NCBI GenBank assembly: GCA_045531205.1
Contig: JAZSDN010000036.1
Coordinates: forward strand, 1 to 17,070
Source of the DNA: JAZNQL01 sp045531205
Lineage (GTDB): Bacteria; Bacillota; Clostridia; UMGS1883; UMGS1540
Direction of reading: 5' to 3'
Length of the DNA: 17,070 nt
The translations under genes were made by a program, and so were the position numbers. Shown here in pieces: positions 1-6,668 of the stretch. The notes beneath the pieces were generated by a model. That model searched no databases. It saw nothing but the letters and a program-made list of their open reading frames with translations, and was not told where the DNA came from. Each line of letters starts with the position of its first letter. Position 1 is the first letter of the stretch.

Positions 1-30
1 AATCAAATTTTCAGTATAAAGGAGTACAAA

Positions 31-234
31 ATGAACGAAAACGAGAAAAAACTGTTGCAGGCAAAGCACAGACTTGAAGAAGCACAGGCAAGAGACAGAG
101 TAAAGGAACGCAAAGCACGAACACGAAGGCTTATTCAGGAAGGTGCGATTCTTGAAAAGGCTTTTCCTCAGTCAGTTTCAATGAGCCTTGACGAGTTGGA
201 GAGCTATCTGTGCAACATATTAAAACGGACATAA
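31..234 (+). CDS. DUF3847-like small mobilisation-associated protein
   Basis: A 67-residue, highly charged protein. Residues 4-35 are rich in Lys, Arg, Glu, Ala and Gln and look like an amphipathic helix or coiled coil. They are followed by a stretch resembling the RTxRLIxxGAIxE signature I associate with DUF3847 proteins of clostridial plasmids and integrative elements, then a C-terminal helix (SLDELESYLCNIL). The ATG is supported by AAAGGAG at 18-24, six bases upstream. The gene lies directly before the putative oriT and the MobA/MobL relaxase and ends just before a strong intrinsic terminator at 241, so it is probably transcribed separately from the relaxase. A relaxosome-accessory (MobC-like) DNA-binding role is inferred from position and charge only. 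The family call is by pattern memory, not a search. Confidence 0.75.
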   Translation: MNENEKKLLQAKHRLEEAQARDRVKERKARTRRLIQEGAILEKAFPQSVSMSLDELESYLCNILKRT

Positions 235-240
235 CAATCA

Positions 241-276
241 GAGCGTTTCGGGAAACCGGGACGCTCATTCTTTTTT
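241..276 (+). terminator. Intrinsic terminator after the DUF3847-like gene
   Basis: An 11-bp stem, with two G-T pairs on the DNA strand, pairs 241-251 with 256-266 around a GAAA tetraloop, and is followed by a T-rich tract (268-276). It starts seven bases past the stop of the small gene. It also sits on the leading side of the putative oriT nick. Confidence 0.85.
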
Positions 277-283
277 ATCCCGA

Positions 284-325
284 AGGGCGCACTTACTCAC
301 CACTTGCCGAACGGCAAGCGGTGGT
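284..325 (-). other. Putative origin of transfer (oriT), IncQ/RSF1010-type
   Basis: The minus strand from 295 to 284 reads TAAGTGCGCCCT, which matches the nic core I recall for RSF1010/IncQ-family oriTs, where cleavage falls between TAAGTGCG and CCCT (here between 288 and 287). Immediately 5' on the same strand is an inverted repeat: ACCAC+TTGCCG at 299-309 pairs with CGGCAA and GTGGT at 312-317 and 321-325, with a 3-base bulge (318-320) and a 2-base loop. Inverted repeat followed by nic core is the arrangement known for that family, and the next gene is a MobA/MobL relaxase of the same class. With this polarity the DNA left of 287 would enter the recipient first and the relaxase gene last. 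The consensus is from memory; nicking is not demonstrated. Confidence 0.75.
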
Positions 326-347
326 CGTGCGCTCTGCGAGGCGGATA

Positions 348-365
348 AGGCTTCTGCGGAAGCCT
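348..365. repeat. Inverted repeat, 7-bp arms
   Basis: AGGCTTC at 348-354 and GAAGCCT at 359-365 form a perfect 7-bp stem with a 4-base loop. It is the first in a run of hairpins between the oriT and the relaxase start. The function is unknown; it may bind relaxosome proteins or shape single-stranded transfer DNA. Confidence 0.6.
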
Positions 366-366
366 A

Positions 367-406
367 CGGACAATGAGCATTTATTCCAATTCGCTGTCAT
401 TGTCCG
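367..406. repeat. Inverted repeat, perfect 10-bp arms
   Basis: CGGACAATGA at 367-376 is exactly complementary to TCATTGTCCG at 397-406, with a 20-base spacer. The perfect arms make a cruciform or a protein-binding site plausible. No T-run follows, so it is not a terminator. Confidence 0.65.
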
Positions 407-407
407 C

Positions 408-441
408 ACAGACGGTTATTTTCACACAGCACACCGTCTGT
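408..441. repeat. Inverted repeat, perfect 9-bp arms
   Basis: ACAGACGGT at 408-416 pairs exactly with ACCGTCTGT at 433-441 across a 16-base spacer. It starts one base after the previous repeat ends, as part of a tandem series of palindromes in this non-coding gap. Confidence 0.65.
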
Positions 442-477
442 CTGCGAAAATCTGCCGCAGGCAGTTTTATCGCAGCT

Positions 478-513
478 ATGAGTATCGTTTATGCGATACT
501 CATTTTCTTTTTG
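478..513 (+). terminator. Terminator-like hairpin just before the relaxase gene
   Basis: ATGAGTATCG (478-487) pairs with CGATACTCAT (494-503) as a perfect 10-bp stem with a 6-base loop, followed by TTTTCTTTTTG. This is an intrinsic-terminator shape, yet it lies only about 40 bases before the relaxase start codon and no obvious sigma-A promoter separates the two. It could cut transcription entering from the oriT side, act as an attenuator for relaxase expression, or be part of the oriT structure. Confidence 0.6.
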
Positions 514-550
514 CGAAAAGAAACAAAAACAGAGAGGATGATGATATTTA

Positions 551-2224
551 TTGGCAATATACCACCTTGAAGCAAAGGTAATCAGCAGAGGTACGGGACG
601 AAGTGCTGTTGCTGCTTCGGCATATATGAGCTGTTCTCAGATACTCAATGATTATGACGGCATATATCACGATTACACACGAAAACAAGGTTTAGTGTGG
701 CAACAGGTATTTCTTCCTGAACACGCACCGAGAGAATGGCTTGACAGAGCCGTTCTTTGGAATGCGGTAGAAGAAACCGAAAAGACTAAAGACAGCCGAC
801 TTGCCCGTGAATTTGTTGTTGCCCTTCCCGTTGAGCTTGATAAAAACGGTTGGCAAAAGATACTAACCGAATTTATACAGCAGAATTTTGTTGCAGATGG
901 AATGTGTGCCGATGTTGCAATCCATGACACAGACGGACACAATCCCCATGCACATATTATGCTGACAGTCAGACCGCTTAACGAAAACGGAACGTGGCAG
1001 TACAAAACAGAAAAAGAATATCTCTGCATACGAAACGGAGAAGAAAAAGGATTTACTTCATCCGAATATGCAAAAGCAGTTTCGGACGGTTGGGAGAAAC
1101 AGTACCCGTATATGGTAAACTGCAAAAAGAAATACCTTCCGCCGTCACAAGCGGAAGGTTACGAAAGAGCATCCAAATATCCCAAAAGCACAAAATACGG
1201 CAGACAGAATCCTATCTCCGAGCGATGGAACAGCGATGAACAGCTTATATCATGGCGTAAAGCGTGGGCAGACGAAGTAAACAAATATCTTGAACCCGAA
1301 AACCATATTGATTCACGCAGTCATTCCGAAAGAGGTCTTGATGAACAGCCTACCGTTCACGAAGGAGTAATTGCAAGAAGGCTTGAAGAAAAAGGAATAA
1401 TTTCCGAAAGATGCGAACTTAACAGACAGATAAAAGCTGACAACCGATTATTGAGAACCCTTAAATCCGAATTTGCAAAGTTAAAGAAGGCTGTTGCAAA
1501 CACACTTCCCGCTATTGCGGAAGCATTGGAAAGCATACGAATGAATCTCATTGTTTTACGGTACAAGATACTTACGGGATTTGTTGAGCATAACGAGATA
1601 ATACGAACATTAAGAAGCATAACTCCCGAACTTGAAAGCTACAAAGACATTGTTGACGAAATCAAGAAAAAGTCAACCGAGCGAAAAGCCTTGATTAAAG
1701 AAAAGCAATCAATTCCCATGATTATGATTTTAAAGCACCGAGAATTTGCAAAGAGAATATCCGAACTTACCGAAGAACTTGAAGAACTGCGAACCGAAAA
1801 GAAAATCATATTAAATAACCTTTATTGCACCGAAACATACACTATTGAGAATGTGAAATCTTATGTTGCTGCTTTGGAAAAGAAACTGGATGTTATTTCA
1901 AAACAAGAACAGAAATATTCGGAAGAAATTGAAAAAGCCGTTGCGGAGTACAAAGAAATGAAAGAAAGTGCAACCGATTTTGACCCTGCCGAGCTTCGTG
2001 AGGAACAGCTTAAACTTCGCTACGATAAAGAAGTACAGAGCAGTCAGATAATTCGCAGTAACGGAAAAGAGCTTGTCACTTCAAGATTTAACTACAGTAT
2101 CCGTGATATTAATTATTTCCTCGGTGAACCTAATGATTCCCGTTCGGTATCACAAAGACTCTCACAGCACAAAACAACTCCGAGTCGAAAGAAAAATATC
2201 AAACACGGTAGAGAGGAAAGATAA
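551..2224 (+). CDS. MobA/MobL-family (MOBQ) conjugative relaxase
   Basis: A 557-residue relaxase that would nick oriT and carry the strand to the recipient. The N-terminus (AIYHLEAKVISRGTGRSAV) is the typical MobA/MobL start. Tyr25 lies at the place of the catalytic tyrosine of RSF1010 MobA, and the HxxHxH metal-binding motif is at His130, His133 and His135. Residues about 280-500 are long charged helices, probably coiled coil; I see no primase or helicase domain. The start is TTG at 551: the ATGs at 538 and 541 are in another frame that stops at 570, and the family N-terminus begins exactly at this TTG. AGAGAGG at 531-537 is the likely ribosome site, with a rather long 13-base spacing. The weak start plus the hairpin upstream suggest low expression. 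The stop lies inside a hairpin (2221-2259). Confidence 0.93.
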   Translation: MAIYHLEAKVISRGTGRSAVAASAYMSCSQILNDYDGIYHDYTRKQGLVWQQVFLPEHAPREWLDRAVLWNAVEETEKTKDSRLAREFVVALPVELDKNGWQKILTEFIQQNFVADGMCADVAIHDTDGHNPHAHIMLTVRPLNENGTWQYKTEKEYLCIRNGEEKGFTSSEYAKAVSDGWEKQYPYMVNCKKKYLPPSQAEGYERASKYPKSTKYGRQNPISERWNSDEQLISWRKAWADEVNKYLEPENHIDSRSHSERGLDEQPTVHEGVIARRLEEKGIISERCELNRQIKADNRLLRTLKSEFAKLKKAVANTLPAIAEALESIRMNLIVLRYKILTGFVEHNEIIRTLRSITPELESYKDIVDEIKKKSTERKALIKEKQSIPMIMILKHREFAKRISELTEELEELRTEKKIILNNLYCTETYTIENVKSYVAALEKKLDVISKQEQKYSEEIEKAVAEYKEMKESATDFDPAELREEQLKLRYDKEVQSSQIIRSNGKELVTSRFNYSIRDINYFLGEPNDSRSVSQRLSQHKTTPSRKKNIKHGREER

Positions 2225-2259
2225 CCCCTGCAACAGACTAAAATCTGTTGTGGGGTTAT
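2221..2259 (+). terminator. Hairpin over the relaxase stop codon
   Basis: ATAACCCC (2221-2228) and CAACAGA (2231-2237) pair with TCTGTTG (2244-2250) and GGGGTTAT (2252-2259), giving a long stem with a small internal loop (two bases against one) and the loop CTAAAA. There is no T-run after it, so it may protect the 3' end of the mRNA or be a weak terminator. The relaxase stop codon is within the left arm. Confidence 0.55.
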
Positions 2260-2420
2260 CCCACTTAACATCGAAGTTACGATATAAATCTACGATGATG
2301 CAACTTTTATTGATTCGAACTATAAAAAGTATATTGTGAATTTGGGAAACTATTTCAATCAATTATTTTGCACTTAAATAAGCGTTTTTGCATCCTAAAA
2401 CCGCAATTTTGCAAAATATA

Positions 2421-2448
2421 TTGACAAAATCATTTTTTTATGTATTTA
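2421..2448 (+). promoter_or_regulatory. Candidate sigma-A promoter with no gene downstream
   Basis: TTGACA at 2421-2426 and TATTTA at 2443-2448 are separated by 16 bases. The -35 is perfect and the -10 weak. No ORF follows on this strand before the hairpin pair at 2610-2702, so if active it would make a short non-coding RNA of roughly 250 bases. AT-rich DNA produces such matches by chance, hence the low confidence. Confidence 0.3.
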
Positions 2449-2609
2449 ATTTTTGTGTTTTTGGGTTATATATAGAACGATTTTCAAATCTATAAGAACA
2501 TTATTATTTATCATTAATTATTCATATTTTCAAACAAATTAATTATCACAGTTTTATTTAATGAGTTATGGACTGTGTGATATCGCATTCTATCAACCAG
2601 TTCATTCTC

Positions 2610-2642
2610 CGAAGCCATCTTGATTGGGTTCAGATGGCTTCG
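2610..2642. repeat. Hairpin, perfect 11-bp arms
   Basis: CGAAGCCATCT (2610-2620) pairs exactly with AGATGGCTTCG (2632-2642) around an 11-base loop. No T-run follows. It abuts the next, larger inverted repeat. Confidence 0.65.
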
Positions 2643-2643
2643 T

Positions 2644-2702
2644 ATATAAAAATTTCGAGCTATGTTCAAAAAACGAAGGAACATAGCTCGAAATTTTTAT
2701 AT
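2644..2702. terminator. Bidirectional terminator, perfect 24-bp inverted repeat
   Basis: Arms 2644-2667 and 2679-2702 are perfect 24-bp complements around an 11-base loop. The outer part of each arm is A5T3 or its complement, so a T-rich tail forms on either strand. It lies 57 bases past the stop of the ABC ATPase and would end the minus-strand operon, as well as any plus-strand transcript coming from the mobilisation side. Confidence 0.75.
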
Positions 2703-2758
2703 TATTAACACATTGAATTCTAAATACGTTTCAACATTTCTATGTGTAACAAATGTGA

Positions 2759-3361
2759 TTAGCTCTCGATTTCGCCATTCTTTATATTAATCACCCTATC
2801 ACACAATTCTTCTATAGAATTTTTATCATGAGAGGCTATAAAAATGGTTGTGTTGAGGGTTTTGTTAATGTTAATAATTGTTTCTTTTACAAGTTCCAAA
2901 CTTTTGTCGTCTAGAGCATTAAAAGGTTCGTCCAAAATTAGTATTGAAGGATATTCCATAATCGCCTGAATAATTCCCAGTTTTTGCTGCATACCTAACG
3001 AAAATTTTTTCACTTTGTTTTTTCGACAATCAAATAAATCAAATGTTTTCAACAATTCGATTATTCTTTCCTTTTTAATCTTTTTATTCAACGAAGAAAG
3101 ATATTCTAAATTGAAAATTGCTGATTGTTCAAACATGAAGCCAGGTGTTTCAATCAAAACACCAAATGATGCTCCTTCGGGTAATACAATGCCACCCGAT
3201 GATGGTTGTATCAAACCGCAAATAGCTCGAAGAAACATAGTTTTGCCACTTCCATTTTTTCCTACTAGCCCATATATTTTCCCTTCTTCGAAACATACTG
3301 ATATGTTATTTAAAATTATTTTGTTGTTTATTATTTTCGTCAAGTTATTGATTTTAATCAT
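2759..3361 (-). CDS. ABC transporter ATP-binding protein
   Basis: A 200-residue nucleotide-binding subunit that would power the two permeases encoded just upstream. Walker A is GKNGSGKT (residues 34-41), the signature loop is the variant SLGMQ (121-125), Walker B is ILILDEP (140-146) with catalytic Glu145, and the H-loop is SHD with His178. All key motifs are intact. The length and the SLGMQ signature resemble LanF/BcrA-type ATPases that serve bacteriocin self-immunity or peptide export. The ATG overlaps the stop of the preceding permease as ATGA (3361-3358), so translation is coupled. It is the last gene of the operon, followed by the terminator at 2644-2702. Whether the substrate is the operon's own small secreted protein is inference. 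Confidence 0.95.
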   Translation of the reverse strand: MIKINNLTKIINNKIILNNISVCFEEGKIYGLVGKNGSGKTMFLRAICGLIQPSSGGIVLPEGASFGVLIETPGFMFEQSAIFNLEYLSSLNKKIKKERIIELLKTFDLFDCRKNKVKKFSLGMQQKLGIIQAIMEYPSILILDEPFNALDDKSLELVKETIININKTLNTTIFIASHDKNSIEELCDRVINIKNGEIES

Positions 3362-4053
3362 ATGTATGTTCCCTTCTTAATTCCAACAAAGTCTTTTTTA
3401 TAAATGATTATCCACCATAAAACACTTAAAAAAACACATATAACTAACATTATAAGTGTTTTTGTGGGAGTAATACTATAATATAATTGCATTACAGATA
3501 ATTTCTTTTGTACAACAGGAGTCTGTGATATTGTTAAGAATAGTATATAAATTATAGACACAATATAACTTGAATTAACCTTCCAAGAAATAATGTTGAT
3601 TACTTGTATAAATACAAAACCAATTACACTAAGAATAAATATTATTTTTGTACTTTCTAAAAAAAAATAGCTTGTATTTTTTTGTATCAAATCTATAAGA
3701 AAACTTAACAAAAAAGATAACGCAAGATAAGCTAAACAATATAAATAATTTGTAAAAGACTTTATTAAAACATACTTAAATTTACTCACTCTTGAAAAAA
3801 CACTTATTCCAAATGTACTAAGTTCTTCAGATAAATCAATAGCAATAGGTATGTACAAAAAAACCCAAAATAATATATTGGCTGCTGTACATAACAAATC
3901 ATTGGAAATGAAAAAATGTCTAAATAATATGTTTGATGATTGATAATATGAAAGTGTTACCAAATCTAAAATCACAAAAATTAATATAAAAACTGAAATA
4001 TATCTAAAAAAAGTTTTTTTGAAGTATTTATAAACAAACACACTATCACCCAT
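3358..4053 (-). CDS. ABC-2-type permease subunit
   Basis: A 231-residue integral membrane protein with about six hydrophobic segments (roughly residues 17-36, 60-77, 100-122, 135-155, 160-178 and 200-218), typical of compact ABC-2/LanE-G-like permeases. I recognise no closer family. The ATG shares one base with the stop of the upstream permease (TAATG at 4055-4051), and its own stop overlaps the ATPase start by four bases, so the three transporter genes are translationally linked in fixed ratio. It probably forms a heterodimeric channel with the 288-residue permease. Codon use is extremely AT-rich, like the other transporter genes here. Confidence 0.85.
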   Translation of the reverse strand: MGDSVFVYKYFKKTFFRYISVFILIFVILDLVTLSYYQSSNILFRHFFISNDLLCTAANILFWVFLYIPIAIDLSEELSTFGISVFSRVSKFKYVLIKSFTNYLYCLAYLALSFLLSFLIDLIQKNTSYFFLESTKIIFILSVIGFVFIQVINIISWKVNSSYIVSIIYILFLTISQTPVVQKKLSVMQLYYSITPTKTLIMLVICVFLSVLWWIIIYKKDFVGIKKGTYI

Positions 4054-4919
4054 TACTTCAAATAATTTATTTTGTATTTTCTATACATTAGAATTTGACA
4101 AAACAGAGTTAAAAAAATAAAAAGTACATATGAGATAATCTTTTCTCCTATAAAGCCCAACATAGTATGTCCTTCTACATTAAAAGGAGTAAATATAATA
4201 TCTGGAAACAATAATGAAAAACCGGAAAACGATGTAATATTAAATAAAAGTTGCGTTGTCACTGTTAAAAAAAGGTAAATTGTTAATGGAATCACTTTTG
4301 CTACAATAACGATTGGAGTAAAAAGAGTTATACACATAGATAACAATGAGAAAACAGCAATAAAGAAAGATTGATTAATTATTTGAAAAAAAGTATATAT
4401 AAAAGGATGTTGATAATACATTGATGTAAAATTTAATAAAGCGGTACTTCTACCTTCTATTGGATGGTTTGGTGAAAAAAATATAATACAAATCCATAAA
4501 AAAGAAAACAAAATAATAAAGACAAATAAAAAACTTGAAGCAAAAGTTATTTTCATTTTGTTCAAGTAATATTTTTTATAACCTATTCTTGTTATAATGT
4601 TAATTGAACTCCCGTTGTTTAACTCTAAAGAAAATTTATAAGAAAAAAGAAAGCCTACGGACAAAAAAATCAAAATTGGATAATATCCCGAATTACCCAT
4701 TCCAATTCCGTTCATAAACACATCATAACCACTGAATGTATTAACTATTTCCTGTACAGCTGATATACTTATATCTGTCGGAGTATCGCCTTGTAAGTAT
4801 GAAAGATTTTGAAAGTACCAATCAATACGATCCTTTGCCCCCATAAAAAGTGCAAATTGAACGATTAAAAACGAAAAAATTATTTTAGATATTCCTATTT
4901 GTTTAATTATATATTTCAT
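4053..4919 (-). CDS. ABC-2-type permease subunit, larger partner
   Basis: A 288-residue membrane protein: TM1 at about residues 9-28, a roughly 50-residue loop likely outside the membrane, then about five more segments (near 80-97, 124-147, 178-202, 205-232 and 260-280). The outside loop after TM1 is the main difference from its shorter partner and could touch a secreted substrate. I place the start at ATG 4919 (MKYIIKQIG), seven bases after AAGGAG. An in-frame TTG at 4937 would extend the protein by six residues but would put the ribosome site inside the gene, so I reject it. A hairpin at 4938-4969 sits between this gene and the small secreted protein gene upstream. Function, export or self-protection, is inferred from context. 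Confidence 0.85.
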   Translation of the reverse strand: MKYIIKQIGISKIIFSFLIVQFALFMGAKDRIDWYFQNLSYLQGDTPTDISISAVQEIVNTFSGYDVFMNGIGMGNSGYYPILIFLSVGFLFSYKFSLELNNGSSINIITRIGYKKYYLNKMKITFASSFLFVFIILFSFLWICIIFFSPNHPIEGRSTALLNFTSMYYQHPFIYTFFQIINQSFFIAVFSLLSMCITLFTPIVIVAKVIPLTIYLFLTVTTQLLFNITSFSGFSLLFPDIIFTPFNVEGHTMLGFIGEKIISYVLFIFLTLFCQILMYRKYKINYLK

Positions 4920-4937
4920 TTTATTTCTCCTTAACAA

Positions 4938-4969
4938 CTATGCACCACCCACTATTGAGTGGTGCATAG
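4938..4969 (-). promoter_or_regulatory. Intercistronic hairpin between peptide and transporter genes
   Basis: CTATGCACCAC (4938-4948) and GTGGTGCATAG (4959-4969) are perfect 11-bp arms with a 10-base loop. On the transcribed minus strand it lies 12 bases after the small-protein stop and just before the permease ribosome site, without a T-run. This suits a partial terminator or mRNA-stabilising stem that keeps the secreted-protein message more abundant than the transporter message, as is common in bacteriocin operons. That role is inferred. Confidence 0.55.
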
Positions 4970-4981
4970 AGGACTTATAGA

Positions 4982-5380
4982 TTAATACGGATTATACCTA
5001 AAACGCATACTGTCTTCTCCAACTTGATTCCATGCACCTTCAATTTCTGCATAATAATAATGATTTATTACCGCAGAAACATCTGTTGTAGAAAAAATAG
5101 CATCTCCATCAAGTTTCACCCATCCTGAGCGGCTTTGCTTTTGTGAATTCACAAGACGAGCCTGTGGTTTTGCCCAAGAAGTAATATATGCACCTTGAAA
5201 TTCTGCATAGGCATCTTCGGACATTTTAGGCACATAAGGAATATCTTCGTCCATAGTATATGTACTTTCGCCACCATTATATGTTATTTTATAAGAGTCA
5301 CTCCAATACGCACTAGCAGACAACATAAATGTAGCAACAACAAAAACAATCGCCAATGCCGTTGTAATAAATTTTTTCAT
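4982..5380 (-). CDS. Small secreted aromatic-rich protein, possible bacteriocin-like effector
   Basis: 132 residues with a clear Sec signal peptide: MKK, a hydrophobic core and ASA at 22-24, leaving a mature protein of about 108 residues starting YWSDSY. The mature part has no cysteine, many Tyr and Trp, and ends WNQVGEDSMRFRYNPY. Size, signal peptide, lack of Cys, aromatic-rich beta-like pattern and a downstream ABC transporter recall lactococcin 972-type bacteriocins, but I do not see a convincing sequence match, so the family stays open. AAAAGGAGA gives a strong ribosome site in the 13-base gap after the peptidase gene, so the two are cotranscribed. It could also be a substrate, inhibitor or signal for the adjacent peptidase. 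Confidence is high that it is an exported protein, low for any function. Confidence 0.85.
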   Translation of the reverse strand: MKKFITTALAIVFVVATFMLSASAYWSDSYKITYNGGESTYTMDEDIPYVPKMSEDAYAEFQGAYITSWAKPQARLVNSQKQSRSGWVKLDGDAIFSTTDVSAVINHYYYAEIEGAWNQVGEDSMRFRYNPY

Positions 5381-5393
5381 TGCAAATCTCCTT

Positions 5394-6623
5394 TTAATTT
5401 ATTACCTGTATATATCCATCTTTACCTACTGTCTCAGTGCCATCAAAATAATAAGATGAAAAAACAATCAATTTTAATTCTTCTGTTTCTGCATCATAAT
5501 AATATTTTGAACTTTGTTCTTTCAATTCTTTCATTTCCGAACTCTCAGTTGCAGCTCGAGCAGTAACAAAAGCATCTGAAATAATATTTTCTGAGGATAA
5601 ATCACAAGAATTAATCTGAGATAAATTTATTTGTTTTGTGTTATCAATTATTTCAGTAACTTTATTATCAATTACTGTAACCGTATAACAAGAATTGGTT
5701 TCAATGTTATTAATCGTGCGAATATAATCAATTGTATAACAACCATCACAAATCTTATGAATATCAATTGTATATTCATAATTATCAAAGCCTGCAAATT
5801 TTTGTTTTAAAATAGAGGTTATTTTATTAGTATCAATTGATGATTTTGATGACACGTTAATATTTTCTGTTATTATAGTTTTTTTCAAGTTTTGTTCCTC
5901 GGCAGAAATAGAACTTGTTTTTGTTAACTTGATTACTTGCTGCCTGTTTCCATAGATTCTTACATTTTTAACATCGTTGTCTACATATGTAAATGAATTG
6001 GCATATGTAGCTGCTGCAAGAACTGTAGAACCAGTTGATAATTTATCATTGTATCTTTCAAGCCAATTTGTATGTGAAGGAGCATATACTTCTGAAGACC
6101 AACCAACGGCGGTATCTGCTCCTTGCGTTACTGCTCTAGCGGTAATATTATCATCATTGTTAGCGGCAGTTGAGCAACCAGCAAAAGTAACCAGTTTTAC
6201 GCTTCCCATATTACCGTTAATTCCTACATATGAATATCCCGTAGGTGAATTATAGTCGTCTGCATAATATACTCCAGTTAAATAATTGCCGCCATTACCA
6301 TTGTAATTAAATGCCATATGAGTGTAACTACCATGTCCGCTAAAGAACAAAATATCGCTTTGTATTCTTTTTATACCGTTACTAAATGAACCTCTCATTA
6401 CACTTACTGTGGGTTGTGTTGAGTAGTATGATGAGTAACCAGCAATCGCATAAAGATCACATGCTGTTGTAGCATCTCCACTTGTGTCAACTTCCAAAAG
6501 GCCATAATCTGTACCTACAGAAAACGCCATACCACCAGCAGCAGATGCCGGATTTGAAAAAGCACAAATTGAGGTAACCATAACTAGCGACAAAACTAAG
6601 CTAATGATTTTCTTAATTCGCAT
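5394..6623 (-). CDS. Secreted caspase-like (CHAT/clostripain-like fold) cysteine peptidase
   Basis: A 409-residue protein with a Sec signal peptide (MRIKK, hydrophobic core, ASA near residues 26-28). Residues about 33-185 show the clan CD pattern: a run ending DILFFSGHG with His97, then about 50 residues later VKLVTFAGCST with Cys150, each after a hydrophobic strand as in caspases, CHAT, gingipains and clostripain. His97 and Cys150 would be the catalytic dyad. Residues about 230-409 form a second part with beta-rich, PepSY-like character (IDYIRTINNIETNSCYTVTV, then NKVTEI), which may be an inhibitory or binding domain. The ribosome site AAGGAG is well placed before ATG 6623. Between the anti-sigma gene and the small secreted protein, it could process either one outside the cell. 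Subfamily and target are inferred. Confidence 0.8.
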   Translation of the reverse strand: MRIKKIISLVLSLVMVTSICAFSNPASAAGGMAFSVGTDYGLLEVDTSGDATTACDLYAIAGYSSYYSTQPTVSVMRGSFSNGIKRIQSDILFFSGHGSYTHMAFNYNGNGGNYLTGVYYADDYNSPTGYSYVGINGNMGSVKLVTFAGCSTAANNDDNITARAVTQGADTAVGWSSEVYAPSHTNWLERYNDKLSTGSTVLAAATYANSFTYVDNDVKNVRIYGNRQQVIKLTKTSSISAEEQNLKKTIITENINVSSKSSIDTNKITSILKQKFAGFDNYEYTIDIHKICDGCYTIDYIRTINNIETNSCYTVTVIDNKVTEIIDNTKQINLSQINSCDLSSENIISDAFVTARAATESSEMKELKEQSSKYYYDAETEELKLIVFSSYYFDGTETVGKDGYIQVIN

Positions 6624-6668
6624 ATTATATTCTCCTTTTCTTTTTTATGGATAATATTATGGAATACA

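Larger units (their letters stand above)
2260..2758. other. Non-coding gap between convergent modules
   Basis: About 500 bases of very AT-rich sequence with no supportable ORF on either strand. It holds a sigma-A-like promoter at 2421 and two strong hairpins (2610-2642 and 2644-2702). It separates the mobilisation genes (+) from the sigma/peptidase/ABC operon (-). I see no integrase, insertion sequence or clear attachment site. Confidence 0.7.

Noticed and set aside
210..581. 123-residue open frame on the plus strand between the small protein and the relaxase
   Set aside because: It runs through the terminator, the oriT and the hairpin array, its arginine-rich translation follows from palindromes, it has no ribosome site and overlaps the relaxase start.
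673..1125. 150-residue minus-strand frame opposite the relaxase, and similar shadows under the relaxase and RHS genes
   Set aside because: Low-complexity, Cys/Ser/Ile-rich translations antisense to clear genes, with no ribosome sites or recognisable motifs.
2260..2758. Attachment site or transposon end for the mobilisation element
   Set aside because: No integrase, insertion sequence, tRNA or direct repeat is visible; the inverted repeats there are better explained as terminators.
4920..4937. Upstream TTG start for the larger permease
   Set aside because: It would place the AAGGAG ribosome site inside the coding region; ATG 4919 is correctly spaced behind it.
4982..5380. Firm assignment of the small secreted protein as lactococcin 972
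   Set aside because: Only general features agree; I see no shared motif long enough to name the family.
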